The notes under the pieces: generated by a model
The model's input: the letters and a program-made list of their open reading frames with translations, nothing else
Told to the model about the DNA's origin: nothing
Databases searched by the model: none
Translations under genes and position numbers: made by a program
Assembly (NCBI RefSeq): GCF_900156315.1
Contig: NZ_FTNI01000006.1
Location: 124,001 to 188,000 of the forward strand
Direction of reading: 5' to 3'
Source: Microbispora rosea
GTDB lineage: Bacteria; Actinomycetota; Actinomycetes; Streptosporangiales; Streptosporangiaceae
Length of the DNA: 64,000 bases
Part shown: positions 25,113 to 34,811 of the stretch, one piece after another
Layout of the letters: every line of letters begins with the position of its first letter
How positions within the stretch are numbered: position 1 is the first letter of the stretch

Positions 25113-28043
25113 ATGTCCCATCGCCGTTCGGCGATGCTGTCCGCGTCGGCCGCCCTGGCCCTGGCACTGAGCCTGGGCGCCGGCCCCGCGAGGGCGGCCG
25201 ACGACTATCCGTTCCGCGACCCGTCGCTGCCGCTCGCCCAGCGCGTCGACGACCTGCTCAACCGGCTCACGCCGGACGAGAAGGTGGCGATGCTGCACCA
25301 GTACGCCCCCGCGATCGACCGCCTCGGCATCAAGCTGTTCAAGACGGGCACCGAGGCGCTGCACGGCGTCGCCTGGTCGACCGACTACACCGACAACGGC
25401 GCCGTGGTCACCGCCAAGGGCACCGTCTTCCCCCAGGCGGTCGGCCTGGCCAGCACCTGGGACACCGCCCTGATCAAGCGGGTCGGCTCGGCCGTCGGCG
25501 ACGAGGCCCGCGGCCACCACGCCGAGAATCCCACCGTGTGGGGACTCAACCTCTGGGCCCCCGTGGTCAACCTGCTGCGCGACCCGCGCTGGGGGCGCAA
25601 CGAGGAGGGCTACTCGGAGGACCCCACGCTGACCGGCGCCATCTCCACGGCGTACGGCTCCGGCCTGGAGGGCGACGATCCCGACCACCTGAAGACGGCG
25701 CCCACGCTGAAGCACTACCTGGCCAACAACAACGAGGTCACCCGCGACACCTCGTCGTCGGAGCTGCCCCCGCGGGTGAAGCACGAGTACGACGAGGCGG
25801 CCTTCAAGCCGGCCATCGAGGCCGACGCGGCGACCGGCGTGATGGCGTCGTACAACCTCGTGAACGGCCGGCCGAACACGGTCAACCCCGACCTCGACGA
25901 CGTGGTCCGCTCCTGGACGAAGCGGACGCTGTTCAACGTGACCGACGCCGGGGCGCCGAACAACCTGGTCAACTCCGAGAAGTACTACGCCACCCAGGCC
26001 GAGGCCGACGCCGCGCTGATCAAGGCGGGGCTCGACAGCTTCACCGTGGACGACGCCAACGGCGCCCCGACCGTCGCGGCCGTCAAGGAGGCGCTGTCGA
26101 AGGGGCTGCTCACGCAGGCGGACGTCGACGACGCGGTCCGGCACCAGCTGAGCATCCGCTTCCGGCTCGGCGAGTTCGACCCCGACGGCGGGCCGTACGC
26201 GAAGATCACCAAGGACGTGATCGACAGCCCGGCACACCGGAAGCTGGCGCGCGAGACCGCGGCCAAGGCGATGGTGCTGCTGAAGAACTCCGGCGGCGCG
26301 CTGCCGCTGAAGCCCGGCAAGAAGGTCGCCGTGGTCGGCCCGCTGGCGAACGTGCTCTACACCGACTGGTATTCGGGCAGCCTGCCCTACAAGGTGACCC
26401 CGCTCGACGGTCTCAAGGAGCGGGCCGCGTCGGTGGCCTCCTCCGAGGGCGTCGACCGAATCGCGCTCAAGGACGTCGCCACCGGGAAGTACATCAGCGC
26501 CCCCGCGTCCGGCGGCGACCTCAAGGAGAGCGCGACGGCCCTCGGCGACACCGAGCAGTTCGACGCGTTCGACTGGGGTCAGGGCGTGCTGACGCTGCGC
26601 AGTGTGGCCAACGGCAAGTACGTCAGCCGGGCCAACTGGGCGACGCTGGCCAACACCGCCGACCAGCCGTCCGGCTGGTTCGTGCAGGAGCAGTTCACCC
26701 TGGAGCCGCAGTCCGACGGCACCTCTCTGCTGCGGTACGCCGGTTACGAAACGGCCTACGACTGGTTCGGGCAGGACAAGTACGTCAAGGCGGCGGCCGA
26801 CGGCACGCTCAGCCTGACCACCGCCGACCAGGCCACGCACTACGCCAAGGAGGTCGTCTCCCGAGGCGTGGACGACGCCGTCGCCAAGGCCAAGGCCGCC
26901 GACGTGGCGGTCGTCGTGGTCGGCAGCATGCCGTTCATCAACGGGCGCGAGGACCACGACCGCACCGACATGAACCTCGCCGAGGGCCAGGAGGCGCTGG
27001 TCAAGGCCGTGAAGGCGGCCAACCCGAACACGGTGGTGGTGCTGGAGAACAGCTACCCGACCACGATCAACTGGGAGCAGGACAACGTCCCCGCCATCCT
27101 GTGGACCACCCACGCGGGCGCCGAGACCGGGCACGCCCTCGCCGACGTGCTGTACGGCGACGTCAACCCGGCGGGACGGCTCACCCAGACCTGGTACCGC
27201 TCGGCCGACGAGCTGCCGGGCATCCTCGACTACGACATCGTCAAGAAGGACCGGACGTACCTGTACTACCAGGGCAAGCCGCTCTACCCGTTCGGGTACG
27301 GCCTGTCGTACACGTCGTTCTCCTACCAGGGCCTCAAGGCGGTGCCGAAGGGCGACGCGTACGAGGTCTCGGTCAAGGTGACCAACACCGGCTCCCGGGC
27401 CGGCGACGAGGTCGTGCAGCTCTACACCCACCAGCACAAGTCGCGGGTGAAGCAGCCGGTCAAGCAGCTTCGCGCGTTCCAGCGGGTGACGCTGGCGCCG
27501 GGTCAGACGAAAACGATCGCCTTCACCGTCAAGAAGAGCGACCTGGCGCTCTGGGACGTCACGCGGAACAAGTGGACCGTCGAGAACGCGACCCACGACG
27601 TGCTCGTCGGGTCGTCCTCGGCGAACATCCGCCAGCGGGCGACGATCAACGTCAAGGGCGAGAACATCCCGCACCGCGACCTGTCGCAGACCACCCGCGC
27701 GGTCGACTTCGACGACTACTCGGGCATCCACCTGGTCGACGAGACCAAGGTGCGCGGCGACGCGGTGGCGGGCGCGGACGGCGGCTGGATCGCCTTCAAG
27801 GACGTCCAGCTCCGCAAGCCCCGCACGGTGACGGCCGGGGTGGCCTCCACGGGCGGCGGGACCATCGAGGTGCGCCTCGGCTCGCCGACCGGCGCCACGG
27901 TGGCCACGATCCCGGTTGCCGCGACCGGTGGGATCTACTCCTGGGCCCCCGCGACCGCCTCCGTGTCGGGTGCCAATGGCGTGAAGGACGTGTACCTGGT
28001 CTTCACCGGCGACGTCCGGATCAAGGACCTTGCCTTGCGCTGA
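25113..28043 (+). CDS. Secreted GH3 beta-xylosidase/glucosidase with inserted domain and CBM-like tail
   Basis: 976 aa. A signal peptide (cleavage probably after ARA at residue 28) sends it out of the cell. The GH3 N-domain has nucleophile Asp278 in VTDAGA and [15 protein letters not shown], the form seen in xylosidase/arabinosidase-type GH3. Between the halves of the C-domain, residues about 448-582 form an inserted beta-trefoil (fascin-like) unit with repeats such as GKYISAP, GKYVSRA and DKYVKAA. An Fn3-like domain (YEVSVKVTNTGSRAGDE) and a CBM6-like end (GWIAFKDVQL) follow. It lies 53 bp after the permease and ends the operon at a terminator. A cytoplasmic paralogue is at 37699. Confidence 0.92.
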   Translation: MSHRRSAMLSASAALALALSLGAGPARAADDYPFRDPSLPLAQRVDDLLNRLTPDEKVAMLHQYAPAIDRLGIKLFKTGTEALHGVAWSTDYTDNGAVVTAKGTVFPQAVGLASTWDTALIKRVGSAVGDEARGHHAENPTVWGLNLWAPVVNLLRDPRWGRNEEGYSEDPTLTGAISTAYGSGLEGDDPDHLKTAPTLKHYLANNNEVTRDTSSSELPPRVKHEYDEAAFKPAIEADAATGVMASYNLVNGRPNTVNPDLDDVVRSWTKRTLFNVTDAGAPNNLVNSEKYYATQAEADAALIKAGLDSFTVDDANGAPTVAAVKEALSKGLLTQADVDDAVRHQLSIRFRLGEFDPDGGPYAKITKDVIDSPAHRKLARETAAKAMVLLKNSGGALPLKPGKKVAVVGPLANVLYTDWYSGSLPYKVTPLDGLKERAASVASSEGVDRIALKDVATGKYISAPASGGDLKESATALGDTEQFDAFDWGQGVLTLRSVANGKYVSRANWATLANTADQPSGWFVQEQFTLEPQSDGTSLLRYAGYETAYDWFGQDKYVKAAADGTLSLTTADQATHYAKEVVSRGVDDAVAKAKAADVAVVVVGSMPFINGREDHDRTDMNLAEGQEALVKAVKAANPNTVVVLENSYPTTINWEQDNVPAILWTTHAGAETGHALADVLYGDVNPAGRLTQTWYRSADELPGILDYDIVKKDRTYLYYQGKPLYPFGYGLSYTSFSYQGLKAVPKGDAYEVSVKVTNTGSRAGDEVVQLYTHQHKSRVKQPVKQLRAFQRVTLAPGQTKTIAFTVKKSDLALWDVTRNKWTVENATHDVLVGSSSANIRQRATINVKGENIPHRDLSQTTRAVDFDDYSGIHLVDETKVRGDAVAGADGGWIAFKDVQLRKPRTVTAGVASTGGGTIEVRLGSPTGATVATIPVAATGGIYSWAPATASVSGANGVKDVYLVFTGDVRIKDLALR

Positions 28044-28064
28044 GGCTCCTGCCGAGAACAACGG

Positions 28065-28094
28065 ACGCCCCGCGCGCATACGTGCGCGGGGCGT
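28065..28094 (+). terminator. Terminator of the GH31-ABC-GH3 operon
   Basis: A perfect 11-bp stem ACGCCCCGCGC/GCGCGGGGCGT with an 8-base loop begins 22 bases after the GH3 stop. Confidence 0.75.
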
Positions 28095-28154
28095 TCCGCT
28101 CGTGCCGCGACCAGTGGGGCGTTCGGTCGTGCGGCGGCGAGCGGGGCGAGCGGA

Positions 28155-28275
28155 CTGATCGCTTCTGGTTGTGCGTGGGGCATCGGGCGGGGGCGGTTGT
28201 GCGATTGAGCGTTTCTGGTTGTGTGTGACGCATCGGAGTGGGGTTAGGTGACGGGTCGTTTCTGGTTGTGCGTGT
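28155..28275. repeat. Three-copy intergenic repeat
   Basis: The core G(T/C)TTCTGGTTGTGNGTG occurs at 28161, 28211 and 28258, in units of 50 and 47 bp; the first two also share GCATCGG after the core. It lies in a 585-bp gap with no gene (28044-28628). The rest of the gap, 28276-28628, holds only the kinase promoter region. Confidence 0.7.
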
Positions 28276-28628
28276 CGCCGCGGGGGCGGGCGGGTGCTCC
28301 GGCCGGCCGTGATAGTTGCGGTCCGGTGAGCCTCGGGAGCGGCCATCGCGGGCGCGGTGGTACAGGGCACGGTCTTACGCCGGCCTCCGCACCCGCCCAC
28401 CCCCGAGTCCCGGACGGCGGCCCACCCCGAGTCCGGACGGCGTTGCAGACGTGGGGCAGCCCGTTCCGCCCCCTCTGATGACGTGGCCCCGATGGGCTGC
28501 ACACCCTTGCCCGCCGCGTCTTTTCTGACGTACGGTGATCGTTCTGAGCCGATAACCGGCGCTTTGGCAGACAGGCCGGTTCTGTGCGCGGCGGGCGTAT
28601 CGATCACGCTTTCGCTATTCTCCCCGAT

Positions 28629-30143
28629 ATGGCCGAATCGCTGAGGGGGACGCTGGCCTCGCGATACCACCTCCTGCGCCCGCTGGGCTCCGGCGGCATG
28701 GGCACGGTGTGGCTGGCCAGAGACTCCGTGCTCGACCGCGAGGTCGCGATCAAGGAACTCCGCCTCCCGGAGGGCCTCGGCGAGCGCGAGCGGGCCGAGC
28801 TGATCGCCAGGGTCATGCGCGAGGCGGAGGTCACCGCGCGCGTCCGGCATCCCGGGATCGTCGCACTCCACGACGTGCTCCTCCAGGACGGCAGGCCGTG
28901 GATCGTCATGGAGCTGCTGCACGGCCACGATCTCGCCCGGCAGATCACCGCGTACGGGCCGCTGGCGCACCGGCAGGTGGCGGACCTCGGCGCCCGCCTG
29001 CTCGACGCGTTGGGGGCCACGCACGCCGAGGGCGTGCAGCACCGGGACGTCAAGCCCGGCAATATCTTCCTCTCCGCCGACGGCCGGGTGCTCCTCACCG
29101 ACTTCGGCATCGCCCGCCCGGCCGACCAGGCGTCGATCACCGAGGCCGGCCTGATGGTCGGCTCACCGGGGTTCATCGCCCCGGAACGGCTCGCGGGCGC
29201 GCCCGGCGGCCCGGCCGCCGACCTGTGGTCGCTCGCCGCCACCCTCTACACCGCCGTCGAGGGCGTCGCCCCCTACCAGGGCTCGCATTCCGAGGTGATC
29301 CGGGCGACCCTCACCCAGGATCCCCGTCCGCCGGTGCTCGCGGGCCCGCTCGGCCCGGTGCTGACGTGGATGATGGCGCGCGACCCGGCCGCCCGCCCCG
29401 ACGCGGCGACCGCGCTCAGGCTGCTGCGGCAGGTGGCCGACGGCGGCGTTCCCGATCTCGGTCCCCGGCCCGGCCTGCGGATCGAGGCGCGGAAGCGGAG
29501 TCTCCGATGGTGGTACGCCGCCGTGGCAGGCGCCGTGGCAGGCGTCGCGGTCGCCGTGGCGGCGGTCGTGTTCTCCGTCAGGGCGGGCGATCCGCCCCGC
29601 GACCCCGTACGCCGGGTCTCGCCCACCTTCAACGGTGCCGTGGACCTGTGCCGCGCGCTGCCGGCCGAGGAGGCGCGGCGGATCCTGGGCGCCTCGGCGC
29701 AGCCCCGGCCGGGGAAGACGAGCTGCCAGTGGACCGTGAAGGGCAGCGGCGTCGAGCTGAGCGCCGAGACCGACTCCGACACCCCCGAGCCGTGGGGGCT
29801 CGACACGGCCTCCGCGCAGACGCTGATGGAAGGGCTGCGCAGGCAGTACGCGTCGGGGCCGCGCGACGTGAGCTGGCTCTGGTACGAGATCGGCCTCGAC
29901 CGGAGGACCCAGGCCATCGAGACGGCAGGACGGGAGACGCCGGGCCTGGCCGACGAGGCGTTCGCCGTCGACCTCACCACCCCGGAGGGCAGGGCACAGG
30001 CCGTCTACGTGTACTTCAGGCTCGGCGACCTCGTCATCCGGCTCCAGTACGCCGACCTCGACGTGAGCTCCCCGGCCGACCTGCGAGACCGGGCCGTCGC
30101 GGCGTCGGCGTCGGCGGCCGAGGGACTGAGGGGGCTGGCCTAG
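28629..30143 (+). CDS. Hanks-type Ser/Thr kinase 1 with DUF3558-like outer domain
   Basis: 504 aa. The kinase domain (12-275) is complete: Gly-loop GSGGMGTVW, Lys42 (VAIK), Asp140 (HRDVKPGN) and Asp158 (DFG). One membrane helix (about 295-317) puts residues 318-504 outside. That part starts with Cys341 (LCRALPAEEARRILG) and has Cys366-Gln-Trp, a pattern like DUF3558 lipoproteins. A typical PASTA sensor is absent. No Shine-Dalgarno sequence is seen before ATG 28629, and TATTCT nine bases upstream could be a -10 for a leaderless message. It stops 2 bases before the second kinase, so the pair is co-translated. Confidence 0.93.
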   Translation: MAESLRGTLASRYHLLRPLGSGGMGTVWLARDSVLDREVAIKELRLPEGLGERERAELIARVMREAEVTARVRHPGIVALHDVLLQDGRPWIVMELLHGHDLARQITAYGPLAHRQVADLGARLLDALGATHAEGVQHRDVKPGNIFLSADGRVLLTDFGIARPADQASITEAGLMVGSPGFIAPERLAGAPGGPAADLWSLAATLYTAVEGVAPYQGSHSEVIRATLTQDPRPPVLAGPLGPVLTWMMARDPAARPDAATALRLLRQVADGGVPDLGPRPGLRIEARKRSLRWWYAAVAGAVAGVAVAVAAVVFSVRAGDPPRDPVRRVSPTFNGAVDLCRALPAEEARRILGASAQPRPGKTSCQWTVKGSGVELSAETDSDTPEPWGLDTASAQTLMEGLRRQYASGPRDVSWLWYEIGLDRRTQAIETAGRETPGLADEAFAVDLTTPEGRAQAVYVYFRLGDLVIRLQYADLDVSSPADLRDRAVAASASAAEGLRGLA

Positions 30144-30145
30144 CC

Positions 30146-31531
30146 GTGGACGTGCTCGCCGGGCGATACCGCCTCGCCGAACCGCTCGGCGAGGGCGGCG
30201 GCGGCACGGTCTGGCGCGCCCACGACCAGCTGCTGCGCCGGGAGGTGGCGATCAAGCAGCTGCACGTCCCGCCGGACCTGGACGACCGGCAGCGCGCCGA
30301 CTTCCTCGGCAGAGCCGTCGAGGAGGCCCGGGCGGCCGGACGGCTCACCCACCCGTCCATCGTGACGGTCCACGATGTCGTCGGGCACGCCGGGCAGCCG
30401 TGGATCGTCATGGACCTGGTGCCAGGCCGCTCCCTCGACAAGATCATCCGAGAGGACGGGCCGCTGGCCTCCGAACGCGTCGCCGAGATCGGGCTGGCCG
30501 TGCTCGACGCGCTGGAGGCGGCCCACGCCCGGGGCATCCTGCACCGCGACGTCAAACCGGCCAACGTCCTCATCGGCCCGGACGGCCGCGCCCTGCTCAC
30601 CGACTTCGGGATCGCGGCGCCGCTCGGCGGCGCCGGGCACTCCTGGCAGAGCTCGGCGGGCTCGCCCAACTACATGGCTCCGGAACGGTTCCGCGACGAG
30701 CCGGACGGGCCGCCCTCCGACCTGTGGTCCCTCGGGGCCACGCTCTACACCGCCGTCGAGGGGGAGCCGCCCTTCCACCGCAACATGGCGGCCGCGCTCG
30801 TCGCCGCCGTCCTGCTCCACGAGCCCCGGCCGATGACCCGGGCCTCGCGGGTGCTCGCGTGGATCGTGGTCGCCCTGCTCGACAAGGACCCGGCGCGCCG
30901 TCCGCCGCCCGAGGTCGTACGGCAGGCCCTGCACGCCGCCGCCGCGCAGCCCGCCCCCGCTCCCGCACCCGCCGGCCGGCCCGCCGGAACATTGCGTCTC
31001 GTCGTCGTGGCGGCCCTGGTGGTAGTGGTCGGCCTCGCGGCGGGCCTGGGCGCCTGGCTTCTCATGTCCGGGAAACAGGGCGGCTCGGGGCGCTTCGCCG
31101 GAGTCCCCGACGCCTGCCGGAGCCTGACAGACGCGCAGATCCGTGACCTCCTCGGCGTCACGCCGCGTGGGGAAGCCGCCGAGGGGCGATGCGAGTGGAA
31201 GGAGCACATCACCGGCCACGACGGAACGATCACGGTCGGATACCGGTTGCCGTCCGAGGGGGAGGGGGAGGCGGCGGCCTCCCGCGACCTCGCGGCGGAG
31301 CGGGCCTCGCGGGGCGCCGCCGCGCGCGACCGGCCCGGGATCGCCGACGAGGCCTTCACCTGTGACTCCTCCGACCCCGCCGCCGGGACCACCGGGGCAA
31401 CGGTCTGGTTCCGCCGCAGCAATCTCATCGTCGAGGTCGCCTACCGGCGCGCCGGTGACCCCTCGGTCACCCCGGCCGACCGGCGCACGGCCGAGCGCGC
31501 AGCCGAACTCGTCGGCATCGGGCTCGGGTGA
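30146..31531 (+). CDS. Hanks-type Ser/Thr kinase 2 with DUF3558-like outer domain
   Basis: 461 aa. Kinase domain with GEGGGGTVW, Lys37 (VAIK), Asp135 (HRDVKPAN) and Asp153 (DFG), then an Ala/Pro linker and one membrane helix (283-307). The outer part (308-461) has Cys324 (DACRSLTDAQIRDLLG) and Cys349-Glu-Trp, 25 residues apart as in kinase 1. GTG 30146 follows the kinase 1 stop directly, and the next gene starts 31 bases after its stop. The two kinases are diverged duplicates with the same architecture. Confidence 0.92.
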   Translation: MDVLAGRYRLAEPLGEGGGGTVWRAHDQLLRREVAIKQLHVPPDLDDRQRADFLGRAVEEARAAGRLTHPSIVTVHDVVGHAGQPWIVMDLVPGRSLDKIIREDGPLASERVAEIGLAVLDALEAAHARGILHRDVKPANVLIGPDGRALLTDFGIAAPLGGAGHSWQSSAGSPNYMAPERFRDEPDGPPSDLWSLGATLYTAVEGEPPFHRNMAAALVAAVLLHEPRPMTRASRVLAWIVVALLDKDPARRPPPEVVRQALHAAAAQPAPAPAPAGRPAGTLRLVVVAALVVVVGLAAGLGAWLLMSGKQGGSGRFAGVPDACRSLTDAQIRDLLGVTPRGEAAEGRCEWKEHITGHDGTITVGYRLPSEGEGEAAASRDLAAERASRGAAARDRPGIADEAFTCDSSDPAAGTTGATVWFRRSNLIVEVAYRRAGDPSVTPADRRTAERAAELVGIGLG

Positions 31532-31561
31532 CCTCCCGCTCAGCATCTGTAGGAGACCCCC

Positions 31562-33931
31562 ATGACCAGCGGTGACGACGCCCCCGTCGAGCCCGGCGAG
31601 ACGCCTCCCCGGGACGACCGCCCCCGGCAGGGCATGCCGCCGTACCCGCCTCAGGGCTACCCCCAACCGGGAGCGCCGGTCCAGCCGGGAGTGCCGCCCT
31701 ACCCGCCCCCGTACGGTCCGCCGCCCGGGTCCCAGCCCGATCCGCAGCCCGGTCCGCCGTTCGGTTCGCAGCCCGGTGCACAGCCCGGGTCCCAGCCCGG
31801 CATGCCTGCGGCTCAACCGCCTCAACCGGGTGCGTATCCCGGTTCACCGCCGGGTTCCCAGCCGCAGCCGGGTGCCTACTCCGGTCCTCAGCCGCTGCCG
31901 GGTGCGTATCCCGGTCCACTGCCAATTTCCCAGCCGCAGCCGGGTGGGTACCCGGGTTCACCACCGGGTCCGCAGCCGCAGCAGGGCGCGTATCCCGGTT
32001 CACCGCCGGGTCCGCAATCGCAGCCGGGCGGGTACCCCGGTTCACCGCCGGGTTCCCAGCCGCAGCAGGGTGCCTACCCCGGTCCCCAGCCGCAGCAGGG
32101 TGCCTACCCCGGTCCGCAGCCGCAGCAGGGCGGGTATCCCGCCCCGGGGCCCTATCCCGGTCCTTCCGGGCCCCAGCCCGGTCCGCCGTTCGGTTCGCAG
32201 CCCAGTGCGCAGCCGTCCGGCGCACAGCCCGGCATGCCTGCGGCTCAATCGCCTCAGCCGGGCGGCTACCCCGGTCCACCGCCGGGTCCGCAATCGCAGC
32301 CGGGTGCGTACCCCGGTTCCCAGCCGCAGCAGGGCGGGTACTCGAGCCCATATCCAGGTCCGCCGCCAGGGCCGCAGCCCCAGCCCGGTGCCTACCCGGG
32401 TGCCGTGCCCGGGGGCGCCCCGCAGCCGTCTCAATCACCCCAGTCGAATCCCTATCCATCGCCGGGCGGGCAGGGTGGGCCGGGTGGTCCGCCGCTTGGG
32501 ACGCCGGGGCAGGGGTGGCAGGCGGCGACGCCGCCTCCGCCCGAGTTGTGGCAGATGCCGACCCAGCCCTCCGTTCCGGCGCGGCGGGTGTGGGTGCTGC
32601 CGGTGGCGGCGGTCGTCGCCGTGCTGGTGGTGGCCGGGGGGACGTTCGCGTTCATGACGGTGCGCCAGACGGGGACGCCCGCCAAGGCGGGAGCGACGAC
32701 GGCGGCGACGGCCGAGAAGTCGGCGTCGGCCGCGCCGGTGGCGGCGACCGCCGACGTGTGCTCGATGCTCGACCCGGACGAGGCCGAGCGACTCGTGCCG
32801 GGAGCCACGATCGACTCCTCGACGAACGACAACCGTGGCGACACCCTCGTCAGCTACGTCCGCTACACCTGCGGCTGGGTCAACCGGAACATCTCGTACA
32901 AGGACGTCACCCGCAGTCGTGAGATCACGGTGAACGTGTCGAAGTACGAGGCGATCGGGACGACCACGGCGGAGAAGGCGGCGCGGATCCAGTTCGACGG
33001 CGAGTTCAAGCAGTACAAGTACCAGTCGACCCATTCGGACGAGGAGCACTACTACTCGCCGGTCCGGGAGTACCAGGGCGTCGGAGACCAGGCGGCCGCG
33101 CAGTACCAATGGACGCGGGAGGGGGACAAGTACTGGTACTCCTTCGGCCAGGGAGTCGGCCGGGTGGGCGACGTGGTCTTCCAGGTGAAGTTCGAGGCGA
33201 GCCAGAAGAAGAAGGAAGCCGATTTCCTGTCGACGGAGAGCACGCAGTCGATCACCGAGGAGAACGCCCTGCGTGAGGTGAAGGGCCTGCTCGGGCAGCT
33301 CGCCAAGTCGGTGACCGCCTGGCGGGCCGGGCAGCCGCTGCCGTACCACGCGCGTCCCAAGCCGAGCCCGTCGCCGTCGCCCTCGCCCACCCGGATCCCC
33401 CTGCCCAAGGCCTGCGTGAGCCTCAAGACGCTGGCCGCGACCCTGGTGCCGGACACCGAGGGCGCGGCGGTGCGGAGCAAGGAGGGCCACTCGAACGTCT
33501 CCCAGTGCCAGTGGTGGAACGAGAAGCTGCCGCTCGGCGGAGGCAAGGTCCGGTGGCGCAACCTGCGTGTCGCCATCCACACCTTCTGGGACGCGGAATC
33601 CGCCCGTTACTACCTCATCGATCAGCGCTCGAAGACCAAGTTCACGGCGAGCAGCGAGATCGGCGGCATCAAGTGGGGCAAGGTCGAGAAGCTGACCGGC
33701 TTCGGGCAGGAGGCGTTCGGCCAGGCGATCCGGCAACGCACCGACACGGCCCAGGGCAACCGGTACGAGATCTACGCGCTGGACGGCAAGAACGTCATAT
33801 GGGTGCTGCTGTCGGGCAGCGACCGTCCGGAGAACACACCGATCAACGCGCCCGACTCCGTCCTCATGGACCCGAAGGAGGCGGCCACCGGGGCGAAGTC
33901 CGTGGCCAAGGCCCTGCTCGGTGCCCTGTAA
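31562..33931 (+). CDS. Pro/Gln/Gly-rich membrane protein with two DUF3558-like outer domains
   Basis: 789 aa. Residues about 25-310 are a cytoplasmic low-complexity region built from repeats like [13 protein letters not shown], with many Pro, Gln, Gly, Ser and Tyr. One membrane helix lies at about 342-364. Outside are two related domains: Cys400 ([15 protein letters not shown]) with Cys437-Gly-Trp, and, after a Pro/Ser linker ([10 protein letters not shown]), Cys618 ([14 protein letters not shown]) with Cys649-Gln-Trp. The same Cys-x-Leu ... Cys-x-Trp pattern is in both upstream kinases. As last gene of the three-gene operon it is a candidate kinase substrate or scaffold. No reaction is known. 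Confidence 0.85.
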   Translation: MTSGDDAPVEPGETPPRDDRPRQGMPPYPPQGYPQPGAPVQPGVPPYPPPYGPPPGSQPDPQPGPPFGSQPGAQPGSQPGMPAAQPPQPGAYPGSPPGSQPQPGAYSGPQPLPGAYPGPLPISQPQPGGYPGSPPGPQPQQGAYPGSPPGPQSQPGGYPGSPPGSQPQQGAYPGPQPQQGAYPGPQPQQGGYPAPGPYPGPSGPQPGPPFGSQPSAQPSGAQPGMPAAQSPQPGGYPGPPPGPQSQPGAYPGSQPQQGGYSSPYPGPPPGPQPQPGAYPGAVPGGAPQPSQSPQSNPYPSPGGQGGPGGPPLGTPGQGWQAATPPPPELWQMPTQPSVPARRVWVLPVAAVVAVLVVAGGTFAFMTVRQTGTPAKAGATTAATAEKSASAAPVAATADVCSMLDPDEAERLVPGATIDSSTNDNRGDTLVSYVRYTCGWVNRNISYKDVTRSREITVNVSKYEAIGTTTAEKAARIQFDGEFKQYKYQSTHSDEEHYYSPVREYQGVGDQAAAQYQWTREGDKYWYSFGQGVGRVGDVVFQVKFEASQKKKEADFLSTESTQSITEENALREVKGLLGQLAKSVTAWRAGQPLPYHARPKPSPSPSPSPTRIPLPKACVSLKTLAATLVPDTEGAAVRSKEGHSNVSQCQWWNEKLPLGGGKVRWRNLRVAIHTFWDAESARYYLIDQRSKTKFTASSEIGGIKWGKVEKLTGFGQEAFGQAIRQRTDTAQGNRYEIYALDGKNVIWVLLSGSDRPENTPINAPDSVLMDPKEAATGAKSVAKALLGAL

Positions 33932-33960
33932 GCCGGTGTTCGTGCAGGTTCACGCGGGTA

Positions 33961-33994
33961 TTTCCCCCCTCGACCGCGAGTCGACGGGGGGAAA
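33961..33994 (+). promoter_or_regulatory. Hairpin covering the ribosome binding site of the zinc-ribbon gene
   Basis: TTTCCCCCC-TCGAC, a 5-base loop and GTCGA-CGGGGGGAAA pair with one bulge. The right arm contains the GGGGGGAAAA ribosome binding site of the gene at 33998. It may also end transcription of the kinase operon. Confidence 0.55.
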
Positions 33995-33997
33995 ACC

Positions 33998-34252
33998 ATG
34001 GCTACCTGTGAGGTCTGCGGCAACGATTACGACATGGCCTTCGAAGTGCACACGCAGGGAGCGGTGCACGTCTTCGACAGTTTCGAATGCGCCATCAGCC
34101 GGATGGCGCCGGTATGCGAGCACTGCGGGTGCCGCATCGTGGGCCACGGCTCCGAGCTCGACGGCCGCTGGTTCTGCTGCGCGCACTGCGCCCGGGAGGC
34201 CGGCGCGACCAGGATTGTCGACAGAGAGGTCACCGGCGCCGTCGCACGCTAG
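33998..34252 (+). CDS. Small zinc-ribbon / metallothionein-like protein
   Basis: 84 aa with nine cysteines: CEVCG at residues 4-8, a single Cys in FDSFECA, CEHCGC, and CCAHC near the end, plus several His. The spacing fits actinobacterial proteins annotated as metallothionein-like or zinc-ribbon. Two treble-clef or ribbon metal sites are likely. The start is ATG 33998 behind GGGGGGAAAA, which is buried in a hairpin, so translation may be conditional. It lies 66 bp after the kinase operon and ends before a bidirectional terminator. Role unknown; metal storage or a nucleic-acid contact are possible. Confidence 0.7.
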   Translation: MATCEVCGNDYDMAFEVHTQGAVHVFDSFECAISRMAPVCEHCGCRIVGHGSELDGRWFCCAHCAREAGATRIVDREVTGAVAR

Positions 34253-34349
34253 TGCGCAGTCCGCCACCGTTCACCGGCTGGGGGAGCGGAGCGCGGCGCG
34301 GCTTGATTTGCCGGACACGCCCAAGGGCGGCGGGTCACCGTGACAGTCG

Positions 34350-34391
34350 TGAGGGCCTCCGAGCGGGATCGACTCCCGCGGGAGGCCCTCA
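34350..34391. terminator. Bidirectional terminator between converging small genes
   Basis: TGAGGGCCTCC (34350-34360) pairs with GGAGGCCCTCA (34381-34391), and GCGGGA/TCCCGC pairs inside it. It serves the plus-strand gene at 33998 and the minus-strand gene at 34401. Confidence 0.75.
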
Positions 34392-34400
34392 TGCCGTATG

Positions 34401-34748
34401 TCAGGGCTCGAACGCGACCAGCCGGATGATGAGGAATCCCTCGCCCTCGCGCTTCGGCGGCAGCGTGGTGCCCGGCACGGCCTCGAACACCTCCGGATGC
34501 TCGTCCCTGGTCACCACGCCGAACAGGTCGTCCGGCAGGGTCATGCCCAGCGCCATGGCACGCCTCGCCGCGGCGTAGAAACTGCCGCCCGCCTCCAGGT
34601 CGGCGGCGACCGTCTCGGCCGCGGGCCGGTCGGGCACTCGGATGCGGGCCACCCGGGCCCGCTCCGGCCGGGCCGATCGGGCACGGAGATAGTCCTCGAT
34701 CTCCCACACGAGCAACTCGCCGAGGTAATGCGACATATCCCTCTTCAC
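34401..34748 (-). CDS. Small protein with parvulin-like segment
   Basis: 115 aa from GTG 34748 (ATG 34736 is the other option). The first half is helical (YLGELLVWEIEDYLRAR). The second half, AGGSFYAAARRAMALGM followed by FGVVTRDEHPEVFEA and EGEGFLIIRLV, resembles the order of elements in PpiC/parvulin prolyl isomerases but is shorter, and the catalytic His/Cys are not obvious. It may be a non-catalytic relative. It is alone on its strand. Confidence 0.5.
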   Translation of the reverse strand: MKRDMSHYLGELLVWEIEDYLRARSARPERARVARIRVPDRPAAETVAADLEAGGSFYAAARRAMALGMTLPDDLFGVVTRDEHPEVFEAVPGTTLPPKREGEGFLIIRLVAFEP

Positions 34749-34811
34749 GGGGCTCAGACTCGCCTATGGCGGTTGATTCCCGTTTGCACTCCGTTTGCTC
34801 CGTGTTCGGCC

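Noticed and set aside
28155-28275. CRISPR-like array
   Set aside because: Only three diverged repeats, with unequal spacing, spacers that resemble each other, and no cas genes.
24693-29042. Very long antisense open frame (1449 codons) on the minus strand
   Set aside because: It is opposite confidently identified permease, GH3 and kinase genes; such frames arise from GC-rich third codon positions, and the predicted protein is an Arg/Val/Gly/His-rich string with no domain.
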